A DNA stretch of 6,525 nucleotides from Ruminococcaceae bacterium UBA5423 (GTDB lineage: Bacteria > Bacillota > Clostridia > Oscillospirales > Acutalibacteraceae), in the NCBI GenBank assembly GCA_002409375.1, contig DHNF01000090.1:7909-14433 (forward strand), given 5' to 3'. The position numbers and the translations under genes were made by a program. The first letter of the stretch is position 1; every line of letters begins with the position of its first letter. Below, piece after piece: positions 1 to 6,525 of the stretch. The notes under the pieces are model-generated. The model worked only from the letters and a program-made list of their open reading frames with translations, did not search any database and had not been told where the DNA came from.

Positions 1-633
1 AATATCGTCCTCAATATCGTCGGCAGCGTCGATTAGATAAATCCACCGTCCCAGACAATAACCAAATCTCTCGCGAATGCGTTGCTCTTTTTCGTCGTGT
101 GCTCCATACTGTGCAAGATGAGATAAAATGTGCGCAGTAGGGTGTGCGGCAGCGTCAATCGACGCTGTGCCCGAAGCCTCGGTATCAACCTGTTGCCCAA
201 TGCTTTGAGATACTATCTTATCGACCCATTCAATTCGTTTGGCGGCCCTGCGACGGGCAAGATATGCAAACGGTAGCAGCAACCGTGCAGGGATGGAACC
301 AAAAAAACCTTTGTCATTAATATTGTCCTTAATTTTAAAATAAATTAAAATTGAAGCAACATCGGCAGCAAAATCAATATGCCGATTTTGGCAACAGCAC
401 ATTCTCTTTTTTAATGGATTGAATGCGCACCTGCCTTTTTTAAACCCCGCGCATTCGTCGTCAAGAGCCATATAAAAAATTGCAAGAAATGTGAAGTCGT
501 AGCTTAAAGTAAGTCTTGAAAAAAAACCATATCGTTTGCCAAGCCGCTTGCACAGTGAACAGTATATCCCCTGATAGTGCTCATATTCCGATACCTTGAG
601 CTCCGGCTTGAAAACACGCACATACCCGAACAT
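1..633 (-). CDS. DUF5685 family protein, C-terminus missing (off left edge)
   Basis: Hand translation gives 211 codons without a stop, running off the window at base 1. It begins MFGYVRVFKPELKVSEYEHY, followed by a YCSLCKRLGKRYG block and the stretch RLTLSYDFTF. This is the pattern I recall for DUF5685, a family of unknown function common in Clostridia. Visible features are Cys25-x2-Cys28, Cys61, Cys69, a CCC at 79-81, an Asp/Asn-rich stretch at 103-107 (DNIND) and an acidic stretch at 202-210 after LGRWIYLI (DAADDIEDD). The protein looks mostly helical, and I see no signal peptide or clear membrane helix. The acidic end is partly encoded by a 9-bp direct repeat (1-9 and 13-21). The ATG at 633 is supported by a GAGGG site six bases upstream. 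The gene lies 78 bp after the uvrA stop on the same strand, so co-transcription is possible. Family assignment is from memory of the N-terminal signature; function unknown. Confidence 0.85.
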   Translation of the reverse strand, partial: MFGYVRVFKPELKVSEYEHYQGIYCSLCKRLGKRYGFFSRLTLSYDFTFLAIFYMALDDECAGFKKGRCAFNPLKKRMCCCQNRHIDFAADVASILIYFKIKDNINDKGFFGSIPARLLLPFAYLARRRAAKRIEWVDKIVSQSIGQQVDTEASGTASIDAAAHPTAHILSHLAQYGAHDEKEQRIRERFGYCLGRWIYLIDAADDIEDDI

Positions 634-639
634 GGTTTT

Positions 640-644
640 CCCTC
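640..644 (-). promoter_or_regulatory. Ribosome binding site of the DUF5685 gene
   Basis: Read on the minus strand this is GAGGG, six bases before the ATG at 633. It fixes the start of the partial gene at the conserved MFGYVR sequence. The rest of the 78-bp gap back to the uvrA stop is AT-rich and holds no convincing promoter or terminator. Confidence 0.7.
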
Positions 645-711
645 ATTTCATATGTTCTATCATACAATAATGAGTGTTTTATATTATGACAGAATTGTAA
701 ATTATCAGTTA

Positions 712-3534
712 TTAAAGCACCTTGCTAAGGTATTGCCCCGTGAAGGAATCCCTGCATTTTACAATCTGTTCGGGAGTGCCGGTTGCAACTACATAACCGC
801 CCCGATCCCCGCCCTCGGGGCCCAAATCGATGATATAATCGGCAGTTTTAATAATATCAAGGTTGTGCTCAATTACAATTACTGTGTTGCCGCCTTCAAC
901 CAACTTTTGCAGCACGGTAATAAGCTGGTGCACATCCGCAGTGTGTAACCCGGTGGTGGGCTCGTCAAGTATATAAATAGTGCGACCGGTTGCACGCCGC
1001 GCGAGCTCGGTTGCTAGCTTTACGCGCTGCGCCTCGCCCCCCGAAAGCGTTGTTGCAGGCTGCCCTATACGGATATAACCCAGCCCCACATCACAAAGTG
1101 TCTGTATCTTACGCCTTATTTTGGGTATATGATAAAAAAACTCAAGTGCCTCCTCGGCAGTCATTTCTAAAATATCATGTATATTTTTGCCTTTATATTG
1201 AACCTCAAGGGTTTCACGGTTATATCGCTGTCCCTTGCACACCTCACACGGCACATAAATATCCGGCAAAAAATGCATTTCGATTTTAATGATACCGTCG
1301 CCCTGACATGCCTCGCAGCGCCCCCCCTTAACATTAAATGAGAAACGCCCCATTGCATATCCTTTCATTTTGGCATCGGTTGTGGAGGCAAAAAGCTCGC
1401 GTATATCATTGAAAACGCCGGTATAAGTTGCCGGGTTTGAGCGAGGTGTTCTACCGATAGGTGACTGGTTAATGTCTATAACTTTATCAAGCGCCTCCAT
1501 TCCGTCAATTCCCTTATGTGCTCCCGCTCGTGTATGCGCGTTATTAAGCTCGGCTGCCAGCTTTTTATAAAGCACTTCATTAACAAGTGAAGACTTGCCC
1601 GAGCCCGACACTCCGGTAACGCAATTAAAAGCACCCAGAACAAAAGAAACATCAATGTTTTTTAGGTTGTTTTGGCTGGCCCCTTTTACTTTCAGCCGTT
1701 TGCCGTTGCCTTTTTTCCTGTTTTTGGGTACGGGTATAATCTTTTTCCGACTTAAATACTGACCGGTTATTGACGATTCGCAATTTAAAATATTTTGCGC
1801 AGGCCCTGCAAATACCACCTCACCGCCGTGAATACCGGCACCGGGGCCGATATCAACAATCCAGTCGGCATTTTTCATTGTATCCTCGTCATGCTCCACC
1901 ACAATCAGCGTGTTTCCTATATCGCGCAGCCGCTTTAGTGTGGCAAGCAGCTTTTCATTGTCACGCTGGTGCAAGCCAATACTTGGCTCATCAAGAATAT
2001 ACAATACTCCCATCAAAGACGAACCAATTTGAGTTGCAAGGCGAATGCGCTGGCTTTCGCCTCCCGAAAGCGTTCCAGCAGAACGCGAAAGCGTCAAATA
2101 ATCGAGTCCGACACTTTGCAAAAATCCCAGTCTCTCTTTAATCTCTTTTATAATGCGGTCACCAATCATGTGTTCCCTGTTAGTAAGGTTCGCGCTATTT
2201 ATAAAGTCGAGCGCATCAGATACAGACAAATCGGTAAACTCAGCAATGTTAATGCCCCCTACAGTAACCGCCAAAATTTCAGGTTTAAGCCGCTTTCCTT
2301 TACATTCCGGGCAAGGTGCGTGTCTCATATACGACTCCAGATCACGCTTAACCCAATCACTGCGCGTTTCCCTGTACCGGCGCGTAAGATTATTTATCAC
2401 CCCTTCAAACTGCGTCGAATAAGTTCCTGAGCCGTATTCGCTTTTGCGTGTCATTTTAATGCGCTCACCTTTAGAACCATAAAGCAGAATATCAATTATC
2501 TTTTGCGGCAGCTTGGCAATCGGAGTTTTAATCGAAAAACCGTAGTGCTCGGCCAAACCCTCATAATACATCTGCGCTATGGTACCACCGTCAATATAGC
2601 TCCAGCCGCTTGCACGGATTGCACCCTCTTTTATACTCAAATTTTTATTTGGTATCACAATATCAGGATCCATTGTCATAAATATACCCAGCCCGGTGCA
2701 TTTCGGGCACGCACCGTAAGGATTGTTAAATGAAAACATGCGTGGTGAAAGCTCGTCAATGCTGGTACCATGTTCGGGACAGGCATAGTTTTGTGAGAAC
2801 TGCAGCTCGGTGCCCCCTATTACATCAACGGTTAAAAGACCGCCCGAAAGCCCGGTTGCGGTTTCAATCGAGTCGGTAAGTCTGCTTTTTATATTCTCTG
2901 CAATAACAAGGCGGTCAACCACTATTTCAATGGTATGCTTTTTGTTTTTTTCTAACTTAATGGGTTCGGACAAATCGTATATTATACCGTCAACGCGCAC
3001 GCGTACATAACCGGACTTGCGTGCCGATTCAAACTCTTTGACATATTCGCCCTTGCGTCCGCGCACCACCGGTGCAAGGATTTGTATCCGTGTCCCAGGC
3101 TCAAGCTCCATCACCTTATCGACAATTTCGTCAACCGACTGCTGTCTGATTTCATGTCCGCAAACAGGACAATGGGGCACACCAATGCGCGCATAAAGCA
3201 ACCTCAAATAATCTGATATTTCGGTTACCGTACCAACCGTGGAGCGCGGATTTTTAGATGTGGTTTTTTGGTCAATAGATATAGCGGGTGACAACCCTTC
3301 AATCAAATCAACATCCGGTTTATCCATTTGGCCCAAAAACTGCCGTGCATACGACGATAAGCTTTCAACATATCGCCGCTGCCCCTCTGCGTATATCGTA
3401 TCAAATGCAAGCGATGATTTGCCCGAGCCCGATAACCCGGTAAACACCACAAGCTTGTCCCGCGGGATAACAACATTCACATTCTTTAAATTGTGCTCGC
3501 GGGCTCCCTTTATATTAATGTTCTTGCTTTGCAT
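712..3534 (-). CDS. uvrA: Excinuclease ABC subunit A (UvrA)
   Basis: Damage-recognition ATPase of cytoplasmic nucleotide excision repair; as a dimer it loads UvrB at bulky lesions. The 940-residue length is normal for the family. Two ABC modules are complete. Module one has Walker A GLSGSGKS at 33-40, signature LSGGESQ at 489-495, Walker B YILDEP at 512-517 and the switch histidine His548. Module two has Walker A GVSGSGKS at 641-648, signature LSGGEAQ at 830-836, Walker B YILDEP at 854-859 and His890. Zinc-binding pairs are CPVC (122-125), CPEH (252-255), CPKC (276-279), CPEC (408-411), and the C-terminal finger C740, C743, C763, C766 (CX2C-X19-CX2C). The ATG at 3534 is the only plausible start: an in-frame TAA lies one codon further upstream and the conserved [11 protein letters not shown] follows at residue 8. 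It starts 37 bp after the uvrB stop, the usual uvrB-uvrA order. Its Shine-Dalgarno site is unusually distant. Confidence 0.98.
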   Translation of the reverse strand: MQSKNINIKGAREHNLKNVNVVIPRDKLVVFTGLSGSGKSSLAFDTIYAEGQRRYVESLSSYARQFLGQMDKPDVDLIEGLSPAISIDQKTTSKNPRSTVGTVTEISDYLRLLYARIGVPHCPVCGHEIRQQSVDEIVDKVMELEPGTRIQILAPVVRGRKGEYVKEFESARKSGYVRVRVDGIIYDLSEPIKLEKNKKHTIEIVVDRLVIAENIKSRLTDSIETATGLSGGLLTVDVIGGTELQFSQNYACPEHGTSIDELSPRMFSFNNPYGACPKCTGLGIFMTMDPDIVIPNKNLSIKEGAIRASGWSYIDGGTIAQMYYEGLAEHYGFSIKTPIAKLPQKIIDILLYGSKGERIKMTRKSEYGSGTYSTQFEGVINNLTRRYRETRSDWVKRDLESYMRHAPCPECKGKRLKPEILAVTVGGINIAEFTDLSVSDALDFINSANLTNREHMIGDRIIKEIKERLGFLQSVGLDYLTLSRSAGTLSGGESQRIRLATQIGSSLMGVLYILDEPSIGLHQRDNEKLLATLKRLRDIGNTLIVVEHDEDTMKNADWIVDIGPGAGIHGGEVVFAGPAQNILNCESSITGQYLSRKKIIPVPKNRKKGNGKRLKVKGASQNNLKNIDVSFVLGAFNCVTGVSGSGKSSLVNEVLYKKLAAELNNAHTRAGAHKGIDGMEALDKVIDINQSPIGRTPRSNPATYTGVFNDIRELFASTTDAKMKGYAMGRFSFNVKGGRCEACQGDGIIKIEMHFLPDIYVPCEVCKGQRYNRETLEVQYKGKNIHDILEMTAEEALEFFYHIPKIRRKIQTLCDVGLGYIRIGQPATTLSGGEAQRVKLATELARRATGRTIYILDEPTTGLHTADVHQLITVLQKLVEGGNTVIVIEHNLDIIKTADYIIDLGPEGGDRGGYVVATGTPEQIVKCRDSFTGQYLSKVL

Positions 3535-3550
3535 GTATTAGTGTTGCCTG

Positions 3551-3560
3551 CCTTTCCTTT
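3551..3560 (-). promoter_or_regulatory. Distant ribosome binding site of uvrA
   Basis: The minus strand reads AAAGGAAAGG, the only strong purine-rich site in the uvrB-uvrA gap. Its 3' end is 16 bases from the ATG at 3534, against roughly 5-9 for the other genes here. A weaker CAGG closer in is 12 bases from the ATG. No alternative in-frame start fits better. Confidence 0.45.
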
Positions 3561-3571
3561 GTGTCTTTATA

Positions 3572-5530
3572 TTATTCACCTTTAAGCTTTTTAATCCTGT
3601 CTCGCAAATATGCCGCATGTTCAAATTCAAGAAGCCGCGCGGCGTTCTTCATTTCGCGCGTAAGCTCATCAATTAGCTTGGCTCTTTCAGCCCTACTCAG
3701 CTTTTTGTCCGGTTTATCCTTAGAACTGCTGCGCATAGTGATTTCAAGAATTTCTCTTACGTCTTTTGTAACCGTTTTTGGCGTAATACCGTGGTCCTCA
3801 TTATATTTCATCTGAATGGACCGACGCCGATTTGTTTCAGTTAAGGCCTTTTCCATCGACCGGGTAACACTGTCGCCATACATAATGACCATACCCCGCT
3901 CATTGCGTGCAGCACGCCCTATCGTTTGTATAAGTGATGTCTCGGAACGCAAGAAGCCTTCCTTGTCGGCGTCAAGAATTGCGACGAGCGAAACTTCGGG
4001 CAAATCAAGCCCTTCACGCAGCAAATTTATGCCCACCAAAACATCAAATTCGCCCAAGCGCAAATCGCGTATAATTTCCATTCTTTCTATTGTATCTATA
4101 TCGTGGTGCATATAACGCACGCGTATACCCGCATTTTCTAAAAATGTTGTCAAGTCCTCTGCCATCTTTTTTGTAAGCGTTGTGACAAGCACTCGTTCAG
4201 ATTTCGCGGCGCGTTCGTTTATTTCACCAATCAGATCATCAATCTGCCCCTCAACCGGCTTTACGATGATTTCCGGGTCGATAAGACCGGTCGGTCTTAT
4301 TACCTGCTCGGCTATCTGTGCACTATTACTGCGTTCAAAATCACCGGGTGTTGCACTGACAAATACTGCTTGATTAATATGTTGATAAAACTCGTCAAAA
4401 TTCAACGGACGGTTGTCATAAGCACTTGGCAGACGAAAACCGAATTCAATCAGGTTTTTTTTGCGTGCATAATCTCCACCGTACATGCCGCGAACCTGTG
4501 GTAGTGTGACATGGGATTCGTCAACAAATAACAAAAAGTCTTTTGGAAAGTGGTCGAGTAACGTGTATGGAGTGCTGCCCGGCTCCCGCCCGGACATTAT
4601 TCGAGAATAGTTTTCAATACCCTTACAAATTCCGATTTCGCGCAGCATTTCTATATCATAACGCGTGCGCTGAAGTATGCGCTGCGCTTCAAGCAGCTTT
4701 CCCTCTTTTTTAAAGTATTCAACTCGCTCTTCAAGCTCTTTTTCAATAACCACAATAGCCTGTTCCATTTTTTCAGGAGGTACAATGTAGTGCGATGCAG
4801 GGTATATTGCCGCATGGCTGACAACGCCTTTTAATTCGCCGGTTAATGGGTTAATTTCACTAATCCTATCAATTTCGTCACCGAAAAACTCCACCCTTAA
4901 AATATTTTCGCCCGAGTATGCGGGAAATATTTCAACAACATCACCGCGAACCCTAAATTTATTGCGCACAAAATTTATGTCGTTGCGTTCATACTGTATA
5001 TCAACCAAACGGGCAAGAAGATGATCCCTATTAATGTTCATTCCCGGCCGCAGCGATATAACCTGACTGCGATAGTCAATCGGACTTCCCAAGCTGTATA
5101 TACACGATACACTTGCAACAATAATAACATCTCGCCGTTCGGCAAGAGCCGAAGTTGCCGAATGGCGCAGCTTGTCTATTTCCTCGTTAATTGCTGAATC
5201 CTTTTCAATATAGGTATCGGTTGTCGGAATATAGGCTTCGGGCTGGTAATAATCATAATAGCTGACAAAATATTCGACAGCGTTGTTAGGAAAAAATTCG
5301 CGGAACTCGCCACAAAGCTGTGCAGCCAAAGTTTTGTTGTGGGCAAGCACCAAAGTCGGTTTATTTACATTTGCAATTATATTTGCCATCGTAAATGTTT
5401 TGCCCGAACCGGTCACGCCAAGCAAAGTCTGCTCACGCATTCCGCTTATAATTCCCTTTGTAAGCGCCTTTATCGCGTTGGGCTGGTCGCCGGTAGGCTT
5501 GTATTCGGATTTAAGGTGAAAACGATCCAT
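3572..5530 (-). CDS. uvrB: Excinuclease ABC subunit B (UvrB)
   Basis: DNA-damage verification protein of nucleotide excision repair. It takes over the lesion from UvrA, inserts a beta-hairpin between the strands and recruits UvrC. From the ATG at 5530 the protein has 652 residues, a normal length. Visible in order: Walker A GVTGSGKT at 38-45; the beta-hairpin signature [12 protein letters not shown] at 91-102; the Walker B/DESH box at 337-340; SATP motif III at 392-395; the [16 protein letters not shown] motif VI at 528-543; and a C-terminal UVR (UvrC-binding) domain at about 613-648, with the typical [16 protein letters not shown]. The frame stays open up to an ATG at 5683, but those 51 extra residues overlap the end of radC and are not UvrB-like. 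An AAGGGG site seven bases before 5530 supports the shorter start. It lies 25 bp after radC and 37 bp before uvrA. No key residue looks altered. Confidence 0.98.
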   Translation of the reverse strand: MDRFHLKSEYKPTGDQPNAIKALTKGIISGMREQTLLGVTGSGKTFTMANIIANVNKPTLVLAHNKTLAAQLCGEFREFFPNNAVEYFVSYYDYYQPEAYIPTTDTYIEKDSAINEEIDKLRHSATSALAERRDVIIVASVSCIYSLGSPIDYRSQVISLRPGMNINRDHLLARLVDIQYERNDINFVRNKFRVRGDVVEIFPAYSGENILRVEFFGDEIDRISEINPLTGELKGVVSHAAIYPASHYIVPPEKMEQAIVVIEKELEERVEYFKKEGKLLEAQRILQRTRYDIEMLREIGICKGIENYSRIMSGREPGSTPYTLLDHFPKDFLLFVDESHVTLPQVRGMYGGDYARKKNLIEFGFRLPSAYDNRPLNFDEFYQHINQAVFVSATPGDFERSNSAQIAEQVIRPTGLIDPEIIVKPVEGQIDDLIGEINERAAKSERVLVTTLTKKMAEDLTTFLENAGIRVRYMHHDIDTIERMEIIRDLRLGEFDVLVGINLLREGLDLPEVSLVAILDADKEGFLRSETSLIQTIGRAARNERGMVIMYGDSVTRSMEKALTETNRRRSIQMKYNEDHGITPKTVTKDVREILEITMRSSSKDKPDKKLSRAERAKLIDELTREMKNAARLLEFEHAAYLRDRIKKLKGE

Positions 5531-5537
5531 GTAAAGA

Positions 5538-5543
5538 CCCCTT
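5538..5543 (-). promoter_or_regulatory. Ribosome binding site that decides the uvrB start
   Basis: AAGGGG on the minus strand, seven bases before the ATG at 5530. It lies in the 25-bp gap after the radC stop, so it favours the [17 protein letters not shown] start over the upstream in-frame ATG at 5683. Confidence 0.8.
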
Positions 5544-5555
5544 AGACTGCTACAA

Positions 5556-6269
5556 TTATATGTCCTGTTCACCGCTCGGTTTAAACAGTGCTGAAAGTGA
5601 TGGTGTACTGCGCATTGACACAAAATCGCCGTCGGATACGATAATGTGGTCAACAAGATGAATGCCGACAATATGAAGTGCATTCACCAGCGCCCTTGTA
5701 CTTTGTTGATCCTCCATACTCGGAATTGCGAACCCGCTCGGGTGATTATGTGCGACAACGACTGCGGTTGCATGGTTACGTATAGCCTGCTCTAAAATCC
5801 TGCGCATATGTATCTCGGTTGCGTTCATACTTCCCTCAGACACAAAGGAAGAGTGCAGCACCTTGCATTTGTTGTCCATGCAAACAAGCAGCGCTTTTTC
5901 ATTGTGCTCACTTAAAAATTTTGGCAATATAAATTGCCCCATTTTTTCAGTGCTGTCTAAAATCATATCCTTTGAAATTTCGCTGTCAAAATACTCTCGT
6001 ATAAGCTGCCCGCAAAAGCACAGAAGTGTTGCTGCACCGGGCGTCATGCCTTTTACATTTAGCAAATCATCATATGATGCTTTGAGAATGCCTGAAAGAC
6101 TGCCAAAATTATCAATTAAAGCATGTGCAATTTCATTGGTATCCTTTCGCGGGATACCGTAAAAAAGCAGCATTTCAATAATTTGATGCGGTTCAAAACC
6201 CCTTATGCCCTCACGCAAAAACCGCTGTTTCATACGCTGACGGTGACCGTCATGCAATCTGTTGCTCAC
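5556..6269 (-). CDS. radC: RadC family protein (JAMM/MPN domain)
   Basis: A 237-residue RadC-family protein. Residues about 1-90 form the helical N-terminal region ([14 protein letters not shown], then [22 protein letters not shown] and NVKGM, resembling a helix-hairpin-helix). The JAMM/MPN domain fills about 105-230. Putative metal ligands are His174, His176 and Asp187 (AHNHPSGF followed by PSMED, an HxH-x10-D pattern), with Glu124 as the probable catalytic glutamate. The name comes from an old radiation-sensitivity assignment. A repair role for the family is not established, and its enzymatic activity is unknown. The start is GTG at 6269, supported by AAGGGGGG seven bases upstream; the ATG at codon 13 would cut into the conserved GHRQR block. 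As the first gene of the leftward set it has an extended -10 promoter just upstream. It ends 25 bp before uvrB, so the two are probably co-transcribed. Confidence 0.93.
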   Translation of the reverse strand: MSNRLHDGHRQRMKQRFLREGIRGFEPHQIIEMLLFYGIPRKDTNEIAHALIDNFGSLSGILKASYDDLLNVKGMTPGAATLLCFCGQLIREYFDSEISKDMILDSTEKMGQFILPKFLSEHNEKALLVCMDNKCKVLHSSFVSEGSMNATEIHMRRILEQAIRNHATAVVVAHNHPSGFAIPSMEDQQSTRALVNALHIVGIHLVDHIIVSDGDFVSMRSTPSLSALFKPSGEQDI

Positions 6270-6276
6270 CTTGACG

Positions 6277-6284
6277 CCCCCCTT
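6277..6284 (-). promoter_or_regulatory. Ribosome binding site of radC (GTG start)
   Basis: AAGGGGGG on the minus strand, seven bases before the GTG at 6269. The strong match supports the non-ATG start. Confidence 0.75.
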
Positions 6285-6299
6285 AAAAATCGTATTATA

Positions 6300-6321
6300 T
6301 AATTATAACAGACTATAATTA
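6300..6321. promoter_or_regulatory. 22-bp dyad over the radC -10 box (candidate operator)
   Basis: TAATTATA (6300-6307) and its exact complement TATAATTA (6314-6321) flank the 6-bp centre ACAGAC. The left arm contains the radC -10 hexamer, so a protein bound here would block the leftward promoter, and it would sit just beside the rightward -35. The arms are pure A/T, so chance symmetry is a real alternative. No regulator is identified. Confidence 0.3.
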
Positions 6322-6330
6322 ATTTGAAAA
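6302..6330 (-). promoter_or_regulatory. Extended -10 promoter for radC-uvrB-uvrA
   Basis: On the minus strand, a perfect TATAAT (6307-6302) is preceded by TG plus one base (6310-6308), giving an extended -10. A weak -35, TTTTCA (6330-6325), sits 17 bases upstream. Predicted transcription starts near 6295, leaving a leader of about 25 nt that contains the radC ribosome binding site. Found by inspection only. The DNA is AT-rich, so chance matches are possible, but the extended -10 is exact and well placed. Confidence 0.6.
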
Positions 6331-6352
6331 GAGCAAGACATGATGTTAAAAT
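6324..6352 (+). promoter_or_regulatory. Divergent promoter for the RluA-type gene
   Basis: TTGAAA (6324-6329), a 17-bp spacer and TAAAAT (6347-6352) fit a sigma-A promoter. TG at 6344-6345 makes it an extended -10. The predicted start is near 6359, which leaves a leader of about 90 nt before the GTG at 6449. The -35 covers the same bases as the -35 of the opposing radC promoter. Confidence 0.6.
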
Positions 6353-6362
6353 ATAGTAACTC

Positions 6363-6405
6363 AACATACCATAGAGAACTGTGTTTGCCCGCAAATCCGT
6401 ATGTT
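6363..6405 (+). other. Possible stem-loop in the leader of the RluA-type gene
   Basis: AACATAC (6363-6369) pairs perfectly with GTATGTT (6399-6405). A smaller TTTG/CAAA stem (6384-6387 with 6392-6395) can nest inside. The stem has seven mostly A-T pairs enclosing 29 bases, with no U-run after it, so it is not a terminator. I recognise no known riboswitch or ribosomal-protein leader. Confidence 0.25.
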
Positions 6406-6436
6406 ATACCAATATCCGACTAACAAAACCTTTCAA

Positions 6437-6442
6437 AAGGAG
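6437..6442 (+). promoter_or_regulatory. Ribosome binding site of the RluA-type gene (GTG start)
   Basis: AAGGAG six bases before the GTG at 6449. It is a near-perfect site and supports the non-ATG start. Confidence 0.8.
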
Positions 6443-6448
6443 TGCGCC

Positions 6449-6525
6449 GTGAAAACACTCACAGTAAAAGCAAACGATGCTAACCAAAGGCTTGATAAGT
6501 TTTTGGCAAAAGCATTTAAAAATAT
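6449..6525 (+). CDS. RluA-family pseudouridine synthase, N-terminal fragment
   Basis: Only 25 codons and two bases are present before the window ends. They begin MKTLTVKANDANQRLDKFLA, followed by KAFKN. The pattern of a short beta strand, then N-D-A-x-Q-R-L-D-K-F-L, is the usual start of the S4 RNA-binding domain of RluA/RluC/RluD-type enzymes, which convert uridine to pseudouridine in 23S rRNA or tRNA. The catalytic domain lies outside the window, so the subfamily and target base cannot be given. The GTG start has a strong AAGGAG site. The gene is transcribed away from radC from its own promoter. Another S4-domain protein is the main alternative, because the fragment is so short. Confidence 0.75.
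   Translation, partial: MKTLTVKANDANQRLDKFLAKAFKN

Noticed and set aside
519..526. Run of eight A's in the DUF5685 gene as a possible frameshift site.
   Set aside because: The reading frame continues unbroken on both sides with family-like sequence, so there is no sign of a broken gene or programmed slippage.
634..711. Possible internal promoter before the DUF5685 gene (for example CTGTCA with TATTGT at 17-bp spacing, minus strand).
   Set aside because: Both boxes match only four of six positions in AT-rich DNA, which is no better than chance.
800..820. GC-rich inverted repeat CCCCGA/TCGGGG that could look like a terminator hairpin.
   Set aside because: It lies within uvrA coding for the conserved LGPEGG segment and has no following T-run on the minus strand.
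577..948. Plus-strand open frame of 123 codons over the end of uvrA and the DUF5685 start.
   Set aside because: It is antisense to two well-supported genes, has no ribosome binding site I can see and resembles no family. The same holds for the other plus-strand frames inside uvrA, uvrB and radC.
5531..5683. An in-frame ATG at 5683 giving a UvrB with a 51-residue N-terminal extension.
   Set aside because: The extension overlaps the radC 3' end in another frame and does not resemble UvrB, while the ATG at 5530 has a strong ribosome binding site and the normal N-terminus.
6376..6387. GAAC-TGT-GTTT resembling a LexA/DinR box.
   Set aside because: The half-sites are separated by three bases rather than four and the right half does not match GTTC; it also lies downstream of the predicted rightward start.

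Overview
The window is ordinary bacterial chromosome, most likely from a Clostridia-class member of the Bacillota. Three things suggest this: protein sequences of clostridial type (the RadC N-terminus, a DUF5685 protein, a short RluA-type N-terminus), moderate-to-low GC with very AT-rich intergenic DNA, and strong purine-rich Shine-Dalgarno sites. The assignment rests on recalled family features and was not searched.

Four genes run leftwards on the minus strand in the transcription order radC, uvrB, uvrA, DUF5685. The gaps between them are 25, 37 and 78 bases. No convincing rho-independent terminator separates them, so they could form one transcript. A fifth gene, the first 25 codons of a probable RluA-family 23S/tRNA pseudouridine synthase, points right and runs off the window end. 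The DUF5685 gene runs off the left edge, so its C-terminus is missing.

The 179-bp divergent region (6270-6448) is the main regulatory piece. It has an extended -10 promoter facing radC-uvrB-uvrA and another facing the pseudouridine synthase. The two -35 elements fall on the same bases. An AT-rich 8+8 dyad overlaps the radC -10 box, and the rightward transcript has a leader of about 90 nt with a possible stem.

UvrA (damage recognition, two ABC ATPase modules) and UvrB (damage-verifying helicase-like protein) work together in nucleotide excision repair, with UvrC presumably encoded elsewhere. RadC is a JAMM-fold protein whose role is not established. DUF5685 has no known function. No mobile element, CRISPR array, RNA gene or obviously new multi-gene system is visible. 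The points worth following up are the DUF5685 gene, the link between radC and uvrBA, and the shared divergent promoter.
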